DNA from: JAKZVK01 sp965237575
Lineage (GTDB): Bacteria > Acidobacteriota > Terriglobia > Bryobacterales > UBA6623
DNA length: 64,000 bases
Reading direction: 5' to 3'
Assembly (NCBI GenBank): GCA_965237575.1
Contig: CBDEGI010000004.1
Coordinates: 3,596,001 to 3,660,000, forward strand
Positions 50,717 through 59,655 of this stretch are shown here, piece by piece. Position 1 is the first letter of the stretch; every line of letters begins with the position of its first letter. A program made the translations under genes and the position numbers. The notes beneath the pieces were generated by a model. It was given only the letters and a program-made list of their open reading frames with translations, did not search any database and was not told the origin of the DNA.

Positions 50717-51483
50717 GGGGCTTCCACTTTCCGCGCTTCCGCGGTCCGCATATCGATGAGCTGGTCCGACGCTTCCTGGTAGGCCTCGACCACCTGTTCG
50801 GTGGGGCCGTCCATCCGAATGCGGCCTTTCTCCAGCCAAATCGTCCGCGGGCACATCGACAGCACAGCCGGCAGACTGTGCGAGACAAACAGCAACGTCC
50901 TCCCGCGCCCGACGAGCTGTTGGATCCGGTGCTCACACTTGCTTCGGAAGGACTCGTCTCCCACGGAGAGGACCTCGTCCATGATCAGAATGTCGGGGTC
51001 GACATGCACCGCCACTGCGAACGCCAAGCGGGAGACCATGCCGGTGGAATAGGTTCTGACCGCTTCGTCGATGAAGTTCCGCAGTCCGGCGAACTCGACG
51101 ATACGGTCGAACTCCCGGAGCACGTCCGAGCGACGGAAGCCCAGCAGCGAAGCGTTGAGGTGAACGTTCTCGCGGCCGGTGAGATCGGGATGAAAACCCG
51201 TTCCCAGCTCGAGCAAGGCCCCGATCCGGCCGCGCAGAGCAATCCGGCCGCGCGTCGGGGCCGTCACGCCTGCGATGATGCCCAGCAGCGTGCTCTTGCC
51301 CGCGCCATTGCCGCCGACAATCGCGACATTCTCGCCCTGTTCAACCCGGAAGGAGATATCTCGCAGCGCCCAAAACGGCTCGATCACCTTCTTGACCTTC
51401 TTGCGCACGCGCTCGCCGGCCAGCTCTCGCGTATGGTGCAACAAGTAACGCTTGCTGACCCTTTGGACATCGATGATGGTCAT
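50713..51483 (-). CDS. polysaccharide-export type ABC transporter ATP-binding protein
   Basis: A 256-residue ATPase of the Wzt/TagH/KpsT group. The Walker A motif is VGGNGAGKSTLLGIIAG, the signature YSTGMVSRLAFAVAV, Walker B DILIMDEVLSVGDESF, and the switch His VSHSLPAV. LLELGTGFHPDLTGREN is typical of O-antigen and teichoic acid exporters. No C-terminal carbohydrate-binding domain, so Wzt-type cargo selection is unlikely. ATG 51483 lies 17 bases after the permease stop. Its partner permease is disrupted. Confidence 0.9.
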   Translation of the reverse strand: MTIIDVQRVSKRYLLHHTRELAGERVRKKVKKVIEPFWALRDISFRVEQGENVAIVGGNGAGKSTLLGIIAGVTAPTRGRIALRGRIGALLELGTGFHPDLTGRENVHLNASLLGFRRSDVLREFDRIVEFAGLRNFIDEAVRTYSTGMVSRLAFAVAVHVDPDILIMDEVLSVGDESFRSKCEHRIQQLVGRGRTLLFVSHSLPAVLSMCPRTIWLEKGRIRMDGPTEQVVEAYQEASDQLIDMRTAEARKVEAP

Positions 51484-51500
51484 GGAGCGAGGCTCACTGC

Positions 51501-52534
51501 CTACAGGAAATCGGAGAAGTCCTTCTTGATTCTGCCAAAGACATACGCGCCAACGCCCAAACTTGCGAGCGAGACCGCCACCATCTTCAGCAGGGTAAAC
51601 AGGGGCGGCGGCGCTCCTTGTATCAGAATCCGGCGCGAAACGAAAATGACGGCCGCTAGCGGGTTGTACTCGTAGATCCAAACGTAGTCCGCCGGGACGT
51701 TGTCAAAGCCGTAGAAGATCGGAACGAGCCAGAACAGCACCAGATTGATCGACTCGACGACGTACTGAATATCTCGAATGGGGTATGCACTTGACTCCCG
51801 AAGCCCCAAGGTCTAGTATCCGGGCTCTGGAGGACCATTCGCGCACGCTGGGGGAGTTTCAAGAGCGCTTCGCCTTCAGGTTTCAAATTCAACCGCTGCC
51901 GTCCCCCCGCGGGGCGCAATGAGCGGCGGCTGTAGGACCCACGACCGCTGCCCGATGGCCCCTCGAGGGTGCGGTCGCCGCAGTCGCCGACCACAAGGTG
52001 TGGGGTCGTCGGGAGTTAAGTGCATACCCCGATATCTCGATAGTAAACGTTCAGCCCCGACGTGAGCAGCGACAAGCCGCACACAAAGACGACTTGCAGG
52101 ATCACAATGATCGGTAGCCACAGCCAATGCACGCTGAAGCCCACCATGATGAACGCGAGGACCAGCAGAAGACCCAGCTGGATGCCATAGTGCACCAAGT
52201 TTCCGAGCACAACGGACACCGGTAGGAGCTGCCGCCAGAAAGGAACCCGCTTCACAAAGGGCGCGTTGTCAACGACGGACCTCGTTCCAGTCACCCACCC
52301 GAGGCTGAAGAAGTTATATGGGAGCAAGCCGCAAAGAAGGAACAGAGGACTATGCGGCCGCTGGAGCGGGAAGACCACGCTGAATACGAAGGAGAGGACG
52401 CCCATCATCACGAGGGGGTTCACGAGCGACCAGAACACCCCCAGCGACATGTTGCGGTAGCGGACCTTGAAGTCCTTCTCCACAAGATTGCGGAGGATGT
52501 AGAGATGGTCGTACCCTGACGCCGCCTGGGTCAT
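51501..52534 (-). pseudogene. polysaccharide-export ABC permease, interrupted by a 254-bp insertion
   Basis: An N-terminal part (from MTQAASGYDHLYILRNLVEK to SGLNVYYRDI) and a C-terminal part (from RDIQYVVESINLVLFWLVP to KKDFSDFL) are one Wzm/ABC-2-type permease of about 254 residues. Removing 51778-52031 plus one 9-bp direct repeat rejoins LNVYYRDIQYVV in frame. As it stands, translation ends at GVCT inside the insertion, losing two of about six helices. The exporter is therefore presumably inactive unless the element excises or another permease substitutes. Confidence 0.92.
51778..52031. mobile_element. 254-bp non-autonomous transposable element (MITE)
   Basis: Terminal inverted repeats GGGGTATGCACTTGACTCCC (51780-51799) and GGGAGTTAAGTGCATACCCC (52011-52030) match at 19 of 20 positions. 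The element is flanked by a perfect 9-bp target duplication ATATCTCGA (51769-51777 and 52032-52040). It contains no transposase or other gene. A 9-bp duplication fits IS4-like and some other DDE families; the parent element is not in this window. Clean repeats imply recent insertion. Confidence 0.92.
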
Positions 52535-52683
52535 GCTCACTATGAGAGGTGTTGGGAGACCGGAAGCCGCTCCGGCCACGAGGGTACCGCTTGAGAATCT
52601 CTACTGTACTAAAACAGCCATTGGTGGTCCTCGGTGAGGAAGGCTATGGGGGCGCGGCGGCGGCAGGCTGTGCCCGCCACGGG

Positions 52684-52890
52684 CTAGCTTTGCGCCACGC
52701 CCGCCACCAGGCTCAACATGACCAGGTCCGCGGGACGAAAACGCATTTTGGGCAGGTTCCGGATGCCTTCCGGCTCGTCAAGCACATGCCGAATGAGAAG
52801 CGATCGTAGCTCGCTCGCGCTGAGACCCAGAACGTGCGCCGCTTCCTCGATGTTGAATTCCGCCTTTGATGTGGGGAGGCTAAGCTGCAT
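52684..52890 (-). CDS. small helix-turn-helix-like protein
   Basis: A 68-residue protein: FNIEEAAHVLGLSASELRSL looks like a MerR/HTH_17-type DNA-binding helix pair, followed by DEPEGIRNLPKMRF and RPADLVMLSLVAG. I recall similar short orphan proteins in Acidobacteriota but know no function. The gaps on either side (104 and 205 bases) show nothing else. Confidence 0.55.
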   Translation of the reverse strand: MQLSLPTSKAEFNIEEAAHVLGLSASELRSLLIRHVLDEPEGIRNLPKMRFRPADLVMLSLVAGVAQS

Positions 52891-53095
52891 GACGTTGATT
52901 CGAGCGCTTCGAGACTCCTGCCCGATGCTCCGATTGTAGGATGGCGCTCATGCTGCAACCATCCGAAAAAGCGCCTAGTTGGAGCAAGAGCTTACCCGAT
53001 TTTCCTAAGCATGCTGCTCTATGCCTCGCCGGTACGTTGATACTCCACGATGGGGCGTGACTGGCAGGAGCCCTGGGCTGTTATCCGGATTATCC

Positions 53096-53941
53096 TTAGG
53101 GGCGGGCTTGGAGGGTGGCGCTCTGGAGGCGGAGGTCTTCGAGCAGGCTCAACGGGAGGGCGAGGCCGTTGAGACGCGTGTCGGACTCGGGGTCGCCGTG
53201 GAAGTCGCTGCCGCCGGTCATGCCGAGATGCAGCGCCGTCGCGGCGGCGCGGAAGCGGTCGGATTCGTGCAGCTTGTGGTCAGTGTGGTAGACCTCGACC
53301 GCATTGAGGCCCTTGGCTTGCAGTTCTCCGAAGCAGGCCGTCACATCGAGGCCCGATTCGCGGAAAAAGCGCGCCGGATGGGCCCACGAAGAGAGGCCGC
53401 CCGCGTCGTGAATCCAGCCCAGTACGTCGCCAAGGGAGGGGTCGTGCCGCTCGACGAAGGCCGGCGCCTTCTCGTCGAGGTAGCGGTCGAAAGCTTCGCG
53501 CGTACTCGACACGTAGCCGCGCTTGACCAACACCTGGGCGAAGTGCGGACGGCCGGTCTGTCCGCGACCGAGTTGCTCGGCCTCTTCGAGCCCCATCTCA
53601 AGACCCACTTCGCGCAGGCGCTGGACCAAACGCTGGTTCCGCTCGCGGCGGTTCTGCTGGATGCCGGTGAGATGTTGCCGGAACGCGTCCCCCGGCGGGC
53701 CGTTGAGAAAGTAGCCCAGCAGGTGAATCGGGCGGCCGTGGAAGCGCGTATTCAACTCGACGCCGCAGATCAGGTCGAGGCGGACGTCGCCGGCTGACGC
53801 GCGGGCGTGGTCGTAGCCCTCGAGCGTGTCGTGATCGGTGATGGCGAGAGCCTCGAGCCCGCTGCGGACCGCGAGGCCGATGAGTTGTTCGGGAGTCAGC
53901 GTCCCGTCGGAGCGATTGGTGTGGGAGTGGAGGTCAACCAT
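53096..53941 (-). CDS. PHP-domain phosphatase, possibly 3',5'-nucleoside bisphosphate (pAp) phosphatase
   Basis: A 281-residue PHP-family metallophosphoesterase. Metal motifs: MVDLHSHTNRSDGTLTP, LAITDHDTLEGY, LICGVELN, SSWAHPARF and TGGSDFHGDP. This is the TrpH/YciV type; characterised members hydrolyse 3',5'-bisphosphate nucleotides or RNA 5' ends. It overlaps the APS kinase gene by 8 bases and ends the sat-cysH-cysC operon, so clearing pAp derived from PAPS is a sensible inferred role. Confidence 0.85.
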   Translation of the reverse strand: MVDLHSHTNRSDGTLTPEQLIGLAVRSGLEALAITDHDTLEGYDHARASAGDVRLDLICGVELNTRFHGRPIHLLGYFLNGPPGDAFRQHLTGIQQNRRERNQRLVQRLREVGLEMGLEEAEQLGRGQTGRPHFAQVLVKRGYVSSTREAFDRYLDEKAPAFVERHDPSLGDVLGWIHDAGGLSSWAHPARFFRESGLDVTACFGELQAKGLNAVEVYHTDHKLHESDRFRAAATALHLGMTGGSDFHGDPESDTRLNGLALPLSLLEDLRLQSATLQARP

Positions 53942-54476
53942 CCGAGAGGAGGCGCAACTCCACCAGTTTAGCCCAAACCCTCTCGGCGCTCTCCTCCGGC
54001 GTCTCGCGGCTGGAGTCGAACATCACTTCGGGGTTCAGGGGCTCCTCGTAGGGGTCAGAGACGCCGGTGAACTCCTTGATCTCACCGGCCAGGGCCTTCT
54101 TGTAGAGTCCCTTGACGTCGCGCTCGACGAGCGTATCGAGCGGACAGTGGGCGTGCACCTCGACGAAATGTTCGACCTTGTTACGGATTTCGTCGCGGAT
54201 CTCGCGGTAGGGCGAGATGGCGGCGGCGATGGCGATCACGCCGTTGCGCGAAAGCATCTCGCAAACGAAGCCGATGCGGCGGATATTGGTGTCGCGGTCC
54301 TCCTTGCTGAAGCCGAGACCCTTCGAGAGGTTCGTGCGAACGACATCGCCGTCGAGCACCTCGACCTTGGCTTCGCCGGCGTGCAGGCGATCGACCAGAA
54401 TCTCGGCAACGGTTGACTTGCCGGCTCCGGAGAGACCGGTGAACCACAAAGTGAAACCCTTATGCGTTATGGACAA
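53934..54476 (-). CDS. cysC: adenylyl-sulfate kinase
   Basis: A 180-residue APS kinase making PAPS from APS and ATP. The P-loop GLSGAGKSTVAEIL, VLDGDVVRTNLSKGLGFS and RRIGFVCEMLSRNGVI are diagnostic. The start is TTG 54476, preceded by AAGGAAG. As the adjacent cysH looks like an APS reductase, PAPS is probably needed for sulfotransferases rather than for reduction. Overlaps the PHP gene. Confidence 0.94.
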   Translation of the reverse strand: MSITHKGFTLWFTGLSGAGKSTVAEILVDRLHAGEAKVEVLDGDVVRTNLSKGLGFSKEDRDTNIRRIGFVCEMLSRNGVIAIAAAISPYREIRDEIRNKVEHFVEVHAHCPLDTLVERDVKGLYKKALAGEIKEFTGVSDPYEEPLNPEVMFDSSRETPEESAERVWAKLVELRLLSDG

Positions 54477-54518
54477 ACAGTACTTCCTTTTGGATTGTAG
54501 CTGCCCGGCAGGAACATT

Positions 54519-55289
54519 CTAACTCGCCGGGCGCAGAACATCGGCGAGCAGCACGTCGAACTCGCGGCGGGGAACGCCGTCGGGCGAGTAGTGGATGCCG
54601 CACTCCTTGCCGGCATCGTTCTCCCACCACCAGCGGCCGGCGCGGGCGTCCTCTCCCGCAAGGGGGGCGCGCGTACAAGGGGCGCAGCCAATGCTGGTGT
54701 AGCCCTCGAAGTAGAGCTTGTGGATGGGTACGTCGTGACGGCGAATGTAGTCCCACACCTGCTCGTCGGTCCAGTCGGCCAGCGGACACAGCTTGAAGAG
54801 GCCCTTGTGTTCGGGGTCGGCTTGGACCTTTGGCACGTCCTGGCGCGATTCGGACTGTCCACGGCGCAAGCCGACCACCCAGGCGCTGAGGCCGGCGAGC
54901 TTGCGGCGGAGCGGGCGCACCTTGCGGACCTCACAGCACATGCGGCGCTTGGCGACCGAGTCGTGGAAAAGGTCCGGCCCGTGGGCGGAAACCATGCTGG
55001 CGACTTCGCCGGCGTCGGGCGCCACAGTTTCGATCTCAACGCCGTAGCGGCGGCGGACGTCCACGATCAACTCGTGGGTCTGCTCGGGAAGGCGGCCCGT
55101 GTCAATGGTGAAGACCCTGAGGTCGGGCGCGATGCGGTATGCCAAATCAAGAATGACCATCCCCGAAGCCTGGAGGCTCGTGCAGATGGCAAGGCGGTTG
55201 CCGAAGGTGTCGAAGCCCCACTCGAGGACTTCGACCGCACCGGCACTTTCGCCCGGGAGGGTCGGGAGCGAGGCGGAGGCCAGGCTCAT
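54519..55289 (-). CDS. cysH: assimilatory adenylyl-sulfate reductase (CysH family)
   Basis: A 256-residue reductase producing sulfite. Key features are TIDTGRLPEQTHEL, the iron-sulfur ligands in RMCCEVRKVRPL and GCAPCTRAPL (the CC...CxxC set that marks 4Fe-4S APS reductases), and the C-terminal ECGIH redox Cys. The start ATG overlaps the sat stop (ATGA); the frame is open 55 codons further upstream only as sat DNA. Confidence 0.93.
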   Translation of the reverse strand: MSLASASLPTLPGESAGAVEVLEWGFDTFGNRLAICTSLQASGMVILDLAYRIAPDLRVFTIDTGRLPEQTHELIVDVRRRYGVEIETVAPDAGEVASMVSAHGPDLFHDSVAKRRMCCEVRKVRPLRRKLAGLSAWVVGLRRGQSESRQDVPKVQADPEHKGLFKLCPLADWTDEQVWDYIRRHDVPIHKLYFEGYTSIGCAPCTRAPLAGEDARAGRWWWENDAGKECGIHYSPDGVPRREFDVLLADVLRPAS

Positions 55290-56395
55290 TGGTTCTGCTC
55301 TGCCTCCATGAGGATCTTCGCCACTTCCGGCCGCGTGAACTCTTCGGGGAGCATCTTGCCCTCCTTGAGCATTTGCCGCACGACGGTGCCGCTCAAGAAG
55401 ATCTGTTCGTCGTCGCCGCCGGGCGATGTCTTGGGAGACGCCATGCCGGCGCACCGGGTCGAGTAGAAGACCAGGTTGAAGAACAGGGGCTCGATGCCCA
55501 ACTCGCCGGGCTGAAATTCGGAGAAAATCTCCTGCGCGTCGAACGGGCCGTAGTAGTTGCCGACGCCGGCGTGGTCACGTCCGACGATGAAGTGCGTAAT
55601 GCCGTAGTTCTTGCGCACCTGCGCGTGGAAGACGGCTTCGCGCGGCCCGGCGTAGCGCATCCAGGCGGGGAAGCCGGCCAACAGGGTGTGCGCGGCCGAA
55701 TAGTAGTTTTCGATCAGAGCCTTGTAGCAGGCCAGGCGAACGTCGACCGGAATGTCGTCGGCCTTGGTTTCGCCGAGCAGCGGGTGAATGACCAGTCCGT
55801 CGGATAGCTCGAGGGCGATCTTGGTGCAGTACTCATGGGCCCGGTGGATGGGGTTGCGCGTTTGAAACGCCGCGACGCGCTTCCAGCCGCGTTTCTCGAC
55901 TTCGGCTTTGACCTCGCGAGGCGAGAAGGCGAGGTCGCCAGGGATGTCGAACTTCCAGTCGGGAAACGTCTCGATCTCACCGGCGATACTATAGTCGCCC
56001 GACTCGGCCAGCCACTGGACGCCGGGATGGGCTGAGTCTTCGGTGCGGAAGATGTGCTTGGCGTAGTGGGCCTTGTCGATCTTGAAGACCTCGCTGACGT
56101 GCAGCAGGCCCGCCGGGGCGCCGGAGGCGTCTTTGAGCAGGAGCTTCTCGCTGCGTTTGGCCAACTGCGCGTGCACGTCGTCGACGGAGAAGATGATCGG
56201 GATGCTCCAGGGCTCGCCCGTGGTGAGGTGCATCGTTTCGCAGACGTTCTTGACTTCGCGCTCTGACAGGAAGCCGCGAACTGGCAGATAGCCGTCTTCG
56301 GCGAGCAGGAACAGATCGCTTAACTGCTTAAAAGTGGCCTCGATGGCCGGAACATTGCTGTTCTCGGCCACCGTGGCCTGAGGTTGAGATAACAT
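55286..56395 (-). CDS. sat: sulfate adenylyltransferase
   Basis: A 369-residue ATP sulfurylase of the monomer-repeat (non-CysDN) type, which activates sulfate to APS. The substrate motif FQTRNPIHRAHEYCTKIALE and GRDHAGVGNYYGPFDAQ are present, and so is FLSGTVVRQMLKEGKMLPEE near the end. First gene of the minus-strand sulfate operon. No sulfate transporter or sulfite reductase lies in the window. Confidence 0.95.
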   Translation of the reverse strand: MLSQPQATVAENSNVPAIEATFKQLSDLFLLAEDGYLPVRGFLSEREVKNVCETMHLTTGEPWSIPIIFSVDDVHAQLAKRSEKLLLKDASGAPAGLLHVSEVFKIDKAHYAKHIFRTEDSAHPGVQWLAESGDYSIAGEIETFPDWKFDIPGDLAFSPREVKAEVEKRGWKRVAAFQTRNPIHRAHEYCTKIALELSDGLVIHPLLGETKADDIPVDVRLACYKALIENYYSAAHTLLAGFPAWMRYAGPREAVFHAQVRKNYGITHFIVGRDHAGVGNYYGPFDAQEIFSEFQPGELGIEPLFFNLVFYSTRCAGMASPKTSPGGDDEQIFLSGTVVRQMLKEGKMLPEEFTRPEVAKILMEAEQNQ

Positions 56396-56409
56396 AGTTA
56401 AATACGCTA

Positions 56410-56423
56410 ATCCCTATCGGGAT
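56410..56423. promoter_or_regulatory. palindromic candidate operator upstream of sat
   Basis: ATCCC-TATC-GGGAT lies 15 bases upstream of the sat start codon, within the 306-base gap that also serves the divergent VWA gene. Symmetric sites of this size are typical for Rrf2-type (CymR, IscR) regulators of sulfur genes; the assignment is inference. A second inverted repeat, GTCTGA/TCAGAC (56628-56652), lies nearer the VWA gene. Confidence 0.35.
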
Positions 56424-56701
56424 AGTGGAGATTCTTAGAATAGCAGAGGCTGGAAAGGTGTGCAAGCGGCCTGGCTGGACGCGCAATCAACGAGGGCCGG
56501 GATGGACTTTGGGCTCAGCAGTCGTTCGATGCCGGGAGGAACACCACCCCGGAGCTGTCCACGCGCGCCCAGGTGGGTTTACACTCTTCTTACAATCTCC
56601 TTGCGGCGGTCTGACCACTTGGGCGGCGTCTGACTATACGTTGAGATCAGACAGAGTCCTGAGGCACGACAAACGCTGACAGGCTCGCAAAGGAGACCGC
56701 A

Positions 56702-58057
56702 ATGAAAACGCATAGAACGATCAAGACGTGGACACGAGTGCTACTGCTGGCTGTGCTGGCCGTGGCGGCAACGCCGGCGGCCGAGGCGCGCTCGGTGAAG
56801 ATGGATGTGCAGATGGCCGAGCCCATGGTGCTGACGGGCGCGCGGCAAAAAGCCTATCTGAGAATCGCGCTGTCGGGCGTCGAGTTGGAGCGCGGCCGGC
56901 GGGCGCCAGTGAACGTGGCCATCGTGCTCGACCGGTCCGGTTCGATGGAGGGGCGCAAGCTCGAAGAGGCCAAGCGGGCTGCGATCATGGCGATCGGTCA
57001 GCTTCGCGATGACGATGTCGTTTCGGTTGTCACGTATGAAAGCACGGTGGACGTGCTCGTGCCCGCAACGAAGCTCTACAACCGCGAAGCCATCCGCAAC
57101 GCGATTCGCGGCATCACGTCCGCCGGCAAGACGGCTTTGTTCGCCGGAGTCAGCAAGGGGTCACGGGAACTGCGCAAGTTCCTCGACCGCAATCGGGTCA
57201 ACACGCTGCTGCTTCTGTCGGATGGACTCGCTAACGTGGGACCGAGCTCGCCCGGCCGACTGGCGCAGCTCGGCGCTTCGCTGGCCCGCGAGGGCATCAC
57301 GGTCACGACGATTGGGCTCGGCCTGCAGTACAACGAGGACTTGATGACCCGGCTGGCGATGGCGAGCGATGGGAACCATTTTTTCATCGAGAACGAGACT
57401 GACCTAGAGGCCGCCTTCGCGACCGAGTTCGGCGATGCTCTGTCGACCGTGGCGCAAGGTGTCACGATCCACATCCACTGTTCCGGCGGAGTCCGGCCGC
57501 TTCGGGTTATCGGGCGCGAGGCACAGATCTCAGGCCGAGACGTCCACGCCTCCCTAAGCCAGCTCTATCGCGACCAGACCCGCTACGTGCTACTGGAAGT
57601 CGACCTGCCCGCCGCCAACTCGGGAACGGTACGGCCGGTCGCCGATGTCACGGTGAGCTATCACGATCTGTTCACCGGTTCCAAGGCGACGCTGCGAGGC
57701 GATACGTCGGTGACCTTCACCGACTCGCGGGCCGCGGTCGAGCGCACGATCAACCGCGACGTCCAGGTGGCGGTGGTCAGCCAGACGGCTGCGGAGCGCA
57801 ATATAGTGGCCACGGCCTTGCGGGATGAGGGCAAGATCGAGGAGGCCCGTGAGGCGTTCCGGTCCAACTCGGCGTATCTCGAAAAGAACGCCGCGAAGTT
57901 GGACGACAAGCGTCTGGATCAGGACGCGGCGGCCAACTACGAGGCGAGCCAGAACCTCGACGACGAAAAGTGGAATAAGGAACGGAAGAAGCAGAAGGAG
58001 TTGCAGTACAAGACGCAGACCCAGCGGGCTAGGATCGAGCCGCGGAAACAAGATTGA
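56702..58057 (+). CDS. secreted von Willebrand factor A domain protein
   Basis: A 451-residue exported protein. Signal peptide (VLLLAVLAVAATPAAEA), a short beta segment, then a VWA domain with an intact metal-adhesion site (IVLDRSGSMEGRKLEEAK, then LLLSDGLANVG). A beta-rich middle follows, and a charged coiled-coil tail (KWNKERKKQKELQYKTQ). ATG 56702 follows AAGGAG. Its stop overlaps the histidine kinase start, so it is probably an accessory sensor or envelope partner of that two-component pair. Confidence 0.82.
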   Translation: MKTHRTIKTWTRVLLLAVLAVAATPAAEARSVKMDVQMAEPMVLTGARQKAYLRIALSGVELERGRRAPVNVAIVLDRSGSMEGRKLEEAKRAAIMAIGQLRDDDVVSVVTYESTVDVLVPATKLYNREAIRNAIRGITSAGKTALFAGVSKGSRELRKFLDRNRVNTLLLLSDGLANVGPSSPGRLAQLGASLAREGITVTTIGLGLQYNEDLMTRLAMASDGNHFFIENETDLEAAFATEFGDALSTVAQGVTIHIHCSGGVRPLRVIGREAQISGRDVHASLSQLYRDQTRYVLLEVDLPAANSGTVRPVADVTVSYHDLFTGSKATLRGDTSVTFTDSRAAVERTINRDVQVAVVSQTAAERNIVATALRDEGKIEEAREAFRSNSAYLEKNAAKLDDKRLDQDAAANYEASQNLDDEKWNKERKKQKELQYKTQTQRARIEPRKQD

Positions 58058-59655
58058 AACCGAAGCTCATCATCGTCCTGGTTCTGATCGTGATCACGCC
58101 CCTGGCCATCGCTGGATGGTTGGGGGCGAGGATCGTCCGGGATGAGCAGGTCGTCCTCGAGCACGGGCTGCGGGAGTTGATGCGGGGGCAGTTGCGCGGC
58201 GTGGACGCGACTGTGACCGCTGCGATGGAGCGCTATCAGCGGGCTGTGCTCGAGGAGATGAACCCATTGGCCGCTGACGCGGGCGAGCTGCGAATGCGCG
58301 GCCGGCAGTCGGCGTACGTCGTGCAGTACTACGTGCTCGACGGAGAAGGACAATTGCTGTTTCCGCCCGCAGGGACCCCGGCTGAGCTTACCGTGGCGGA
58401 ACGCGAGGCGCTCGATCGCACAAGCCAGATCTGGGACGGTGGCGTGCTCGTGGGTCCGGGCTCTGCGGCGGAGAGCACAGACCCCACGTCGGCTCAGGAG
58501 ACGTCACCGCTGAGCGGATGGCACGTCGGGTACTGGGGCAGCGGCCTGCAGTGGATGCTTTGGGCGCGGGACGGAGGGCTAATCCACGCCGCCGAGATCA
58601 ACCGCACGCGGCTGCTGGCCGAGTTGGTTGCGGCGTTGCCCGAGACCGACGCGCTGGCCCCGGAGCTCACGGAGGGACGAATCCGGCTCATCGATTCGGC
58701 GGGCCGGGCGCTTTACCAGTGGGGATCGTTTGAGGCGGAAGAGGACGCAGAACCTATTGCCGCGCTCAATCTCAGCGCTCCGCTCGGCGCGTGGAGCCTC
58801 GAGTACCACGCACCGGCGGCGGTGTTCGGGTCGACGGTCACTGGCGGCTTACTGCTCAATCTGGTAGCGGGGCTGGCTGTGCTCGCCGGAGCTGTGATCG
58901 GCCTTACGTACTACTTCTATCGCGAGCAATCACGGGAGATGCGCGAAGCGGTGCAACGGGTGAGCTTTGTCAACCAAGTGTCCCACGAGCTGAAAACACC
59001 GCTCACCAACATCCGGATGTACGCCGAGTTGTTGCAGAAAGACGCCGATAGAGGGGATGATCCGCGCCGGCGTCGCCATGTCGACATTATCGCGTCCGAG
59101 AGCCAGCGGCTCAGCCGGCTGATCGGCAACGTCCTGACCTTTGGCCGCAAGCAGCGGCACGCTCTCGAGTTGCGCCGAAAGGCGGGCGTCGTGGACGACG
59201 TGCTACGCAGCGTCCTCGATCACTTCCGGCCCGCTTTGGAGGCAAAGGAGATCGAAGTAAAGTTCGCGCCGGATGCGGGGGAGTCCGCCTCCTTTGACGC
59301 GGACGCCGTGGAGCAAATTGTGGGCAACCTGATCAGCAACGTCGAGAAATACGGAGCCGGCGGCAAGTTCATGGAACTCACGAGCCTGCAGCGGGGCGAC
59401 ACGATCGAGATCACGGTGGCGGATCGCGGGCCCGGGCTGCCGCCGCGCGAGCGGCAACGCATCTTCGAGCCCTTCTATCGAGTGAGCAGTGACCTGACAG
59501 ACGGCGTCAGCGGTACCGGGATCGGCTTGGCCATCTCTCGAGATTTGGCCCGCCTCCACGGGGGTGATCTGGTGCTGGAGCCGTCGCGGGAGGGCGCGCG
59601 ATTCCGGCTGACGCTTGCCGTGCCGCCCGAGCACGAACGGCGGTTCAAACCATGA
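58054..59655 (+). CDS. membrane sensor histidine kinase
   Basis: A 533-residue kinase starting at TTG 58054, overlapping the VWA gene. Order: helix 1 (LIIVLVLIVITPLAIAGWL), ~240-residue periplasmic sensor region of no recognised family, helix 2 (LLNLVAGLAVLAGAVIGLTY), HisKA with phospho-acceptor His in NQVSHELKTPLTNI (~311), and an HATPase domain (N box GNLISNVEKYG, G1 VADRGPGLP, G2 GTGIGLAISR). No HAMP domain stands out. Phosphorylates the adjacent regulator. Confidence 0.92.
   Translation: MKPKLIIVLVLIVITPLAIAGWLGARIVRDEQVVLEHGLRELMRGQLRGVDATVTAAMERYQRAVLEEMNPLAADAGELRMRGRQSAYVVQYYVLDGEGQLLFPPAGTPAELTVAEREALDRTSQIWDGGVLVGPGSAAESTDPTSAQETSPLSGWHVGYWGSGLQWMLWARDGGLIHAAEINRTRLLAELVAALPETDALAPELTEGRIRLIDSAGRALYQWGSFEAEEDAEPIAALNLSAPLGAWSLEYHAPAAVFGSTVTGGLLLNLVAGLAVLAGAVIGLTYYFYREQSREMREAVQRVSFVNQVSHELKTPLTNIRMYAELLQKDADRGDDPRRRRHVDIIASESQRLSRLIGNVLTFGRKQRHALELRRKAGVVDDVLRSVLDHFRPALEAKEIEVKFAPDAGESASFDADAVEQIVGNLISNVEKYGAGGKFMELTSLQRGDTIEITVADRGPGLPPRERQRIFEPFYRVSSDLTDGVSGTGIGLAISRDLARLHGGDLVLEPSREGARFRLTLAVPPEHERRFKP

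Noticed and set aside
53021..53797. Plus-strand open frame of 258 codons opposite the PHP phosphatase
   Set aside because: The minus strand carries the complete set of PHP metal motifs and overlaps cysC in operon fashion.
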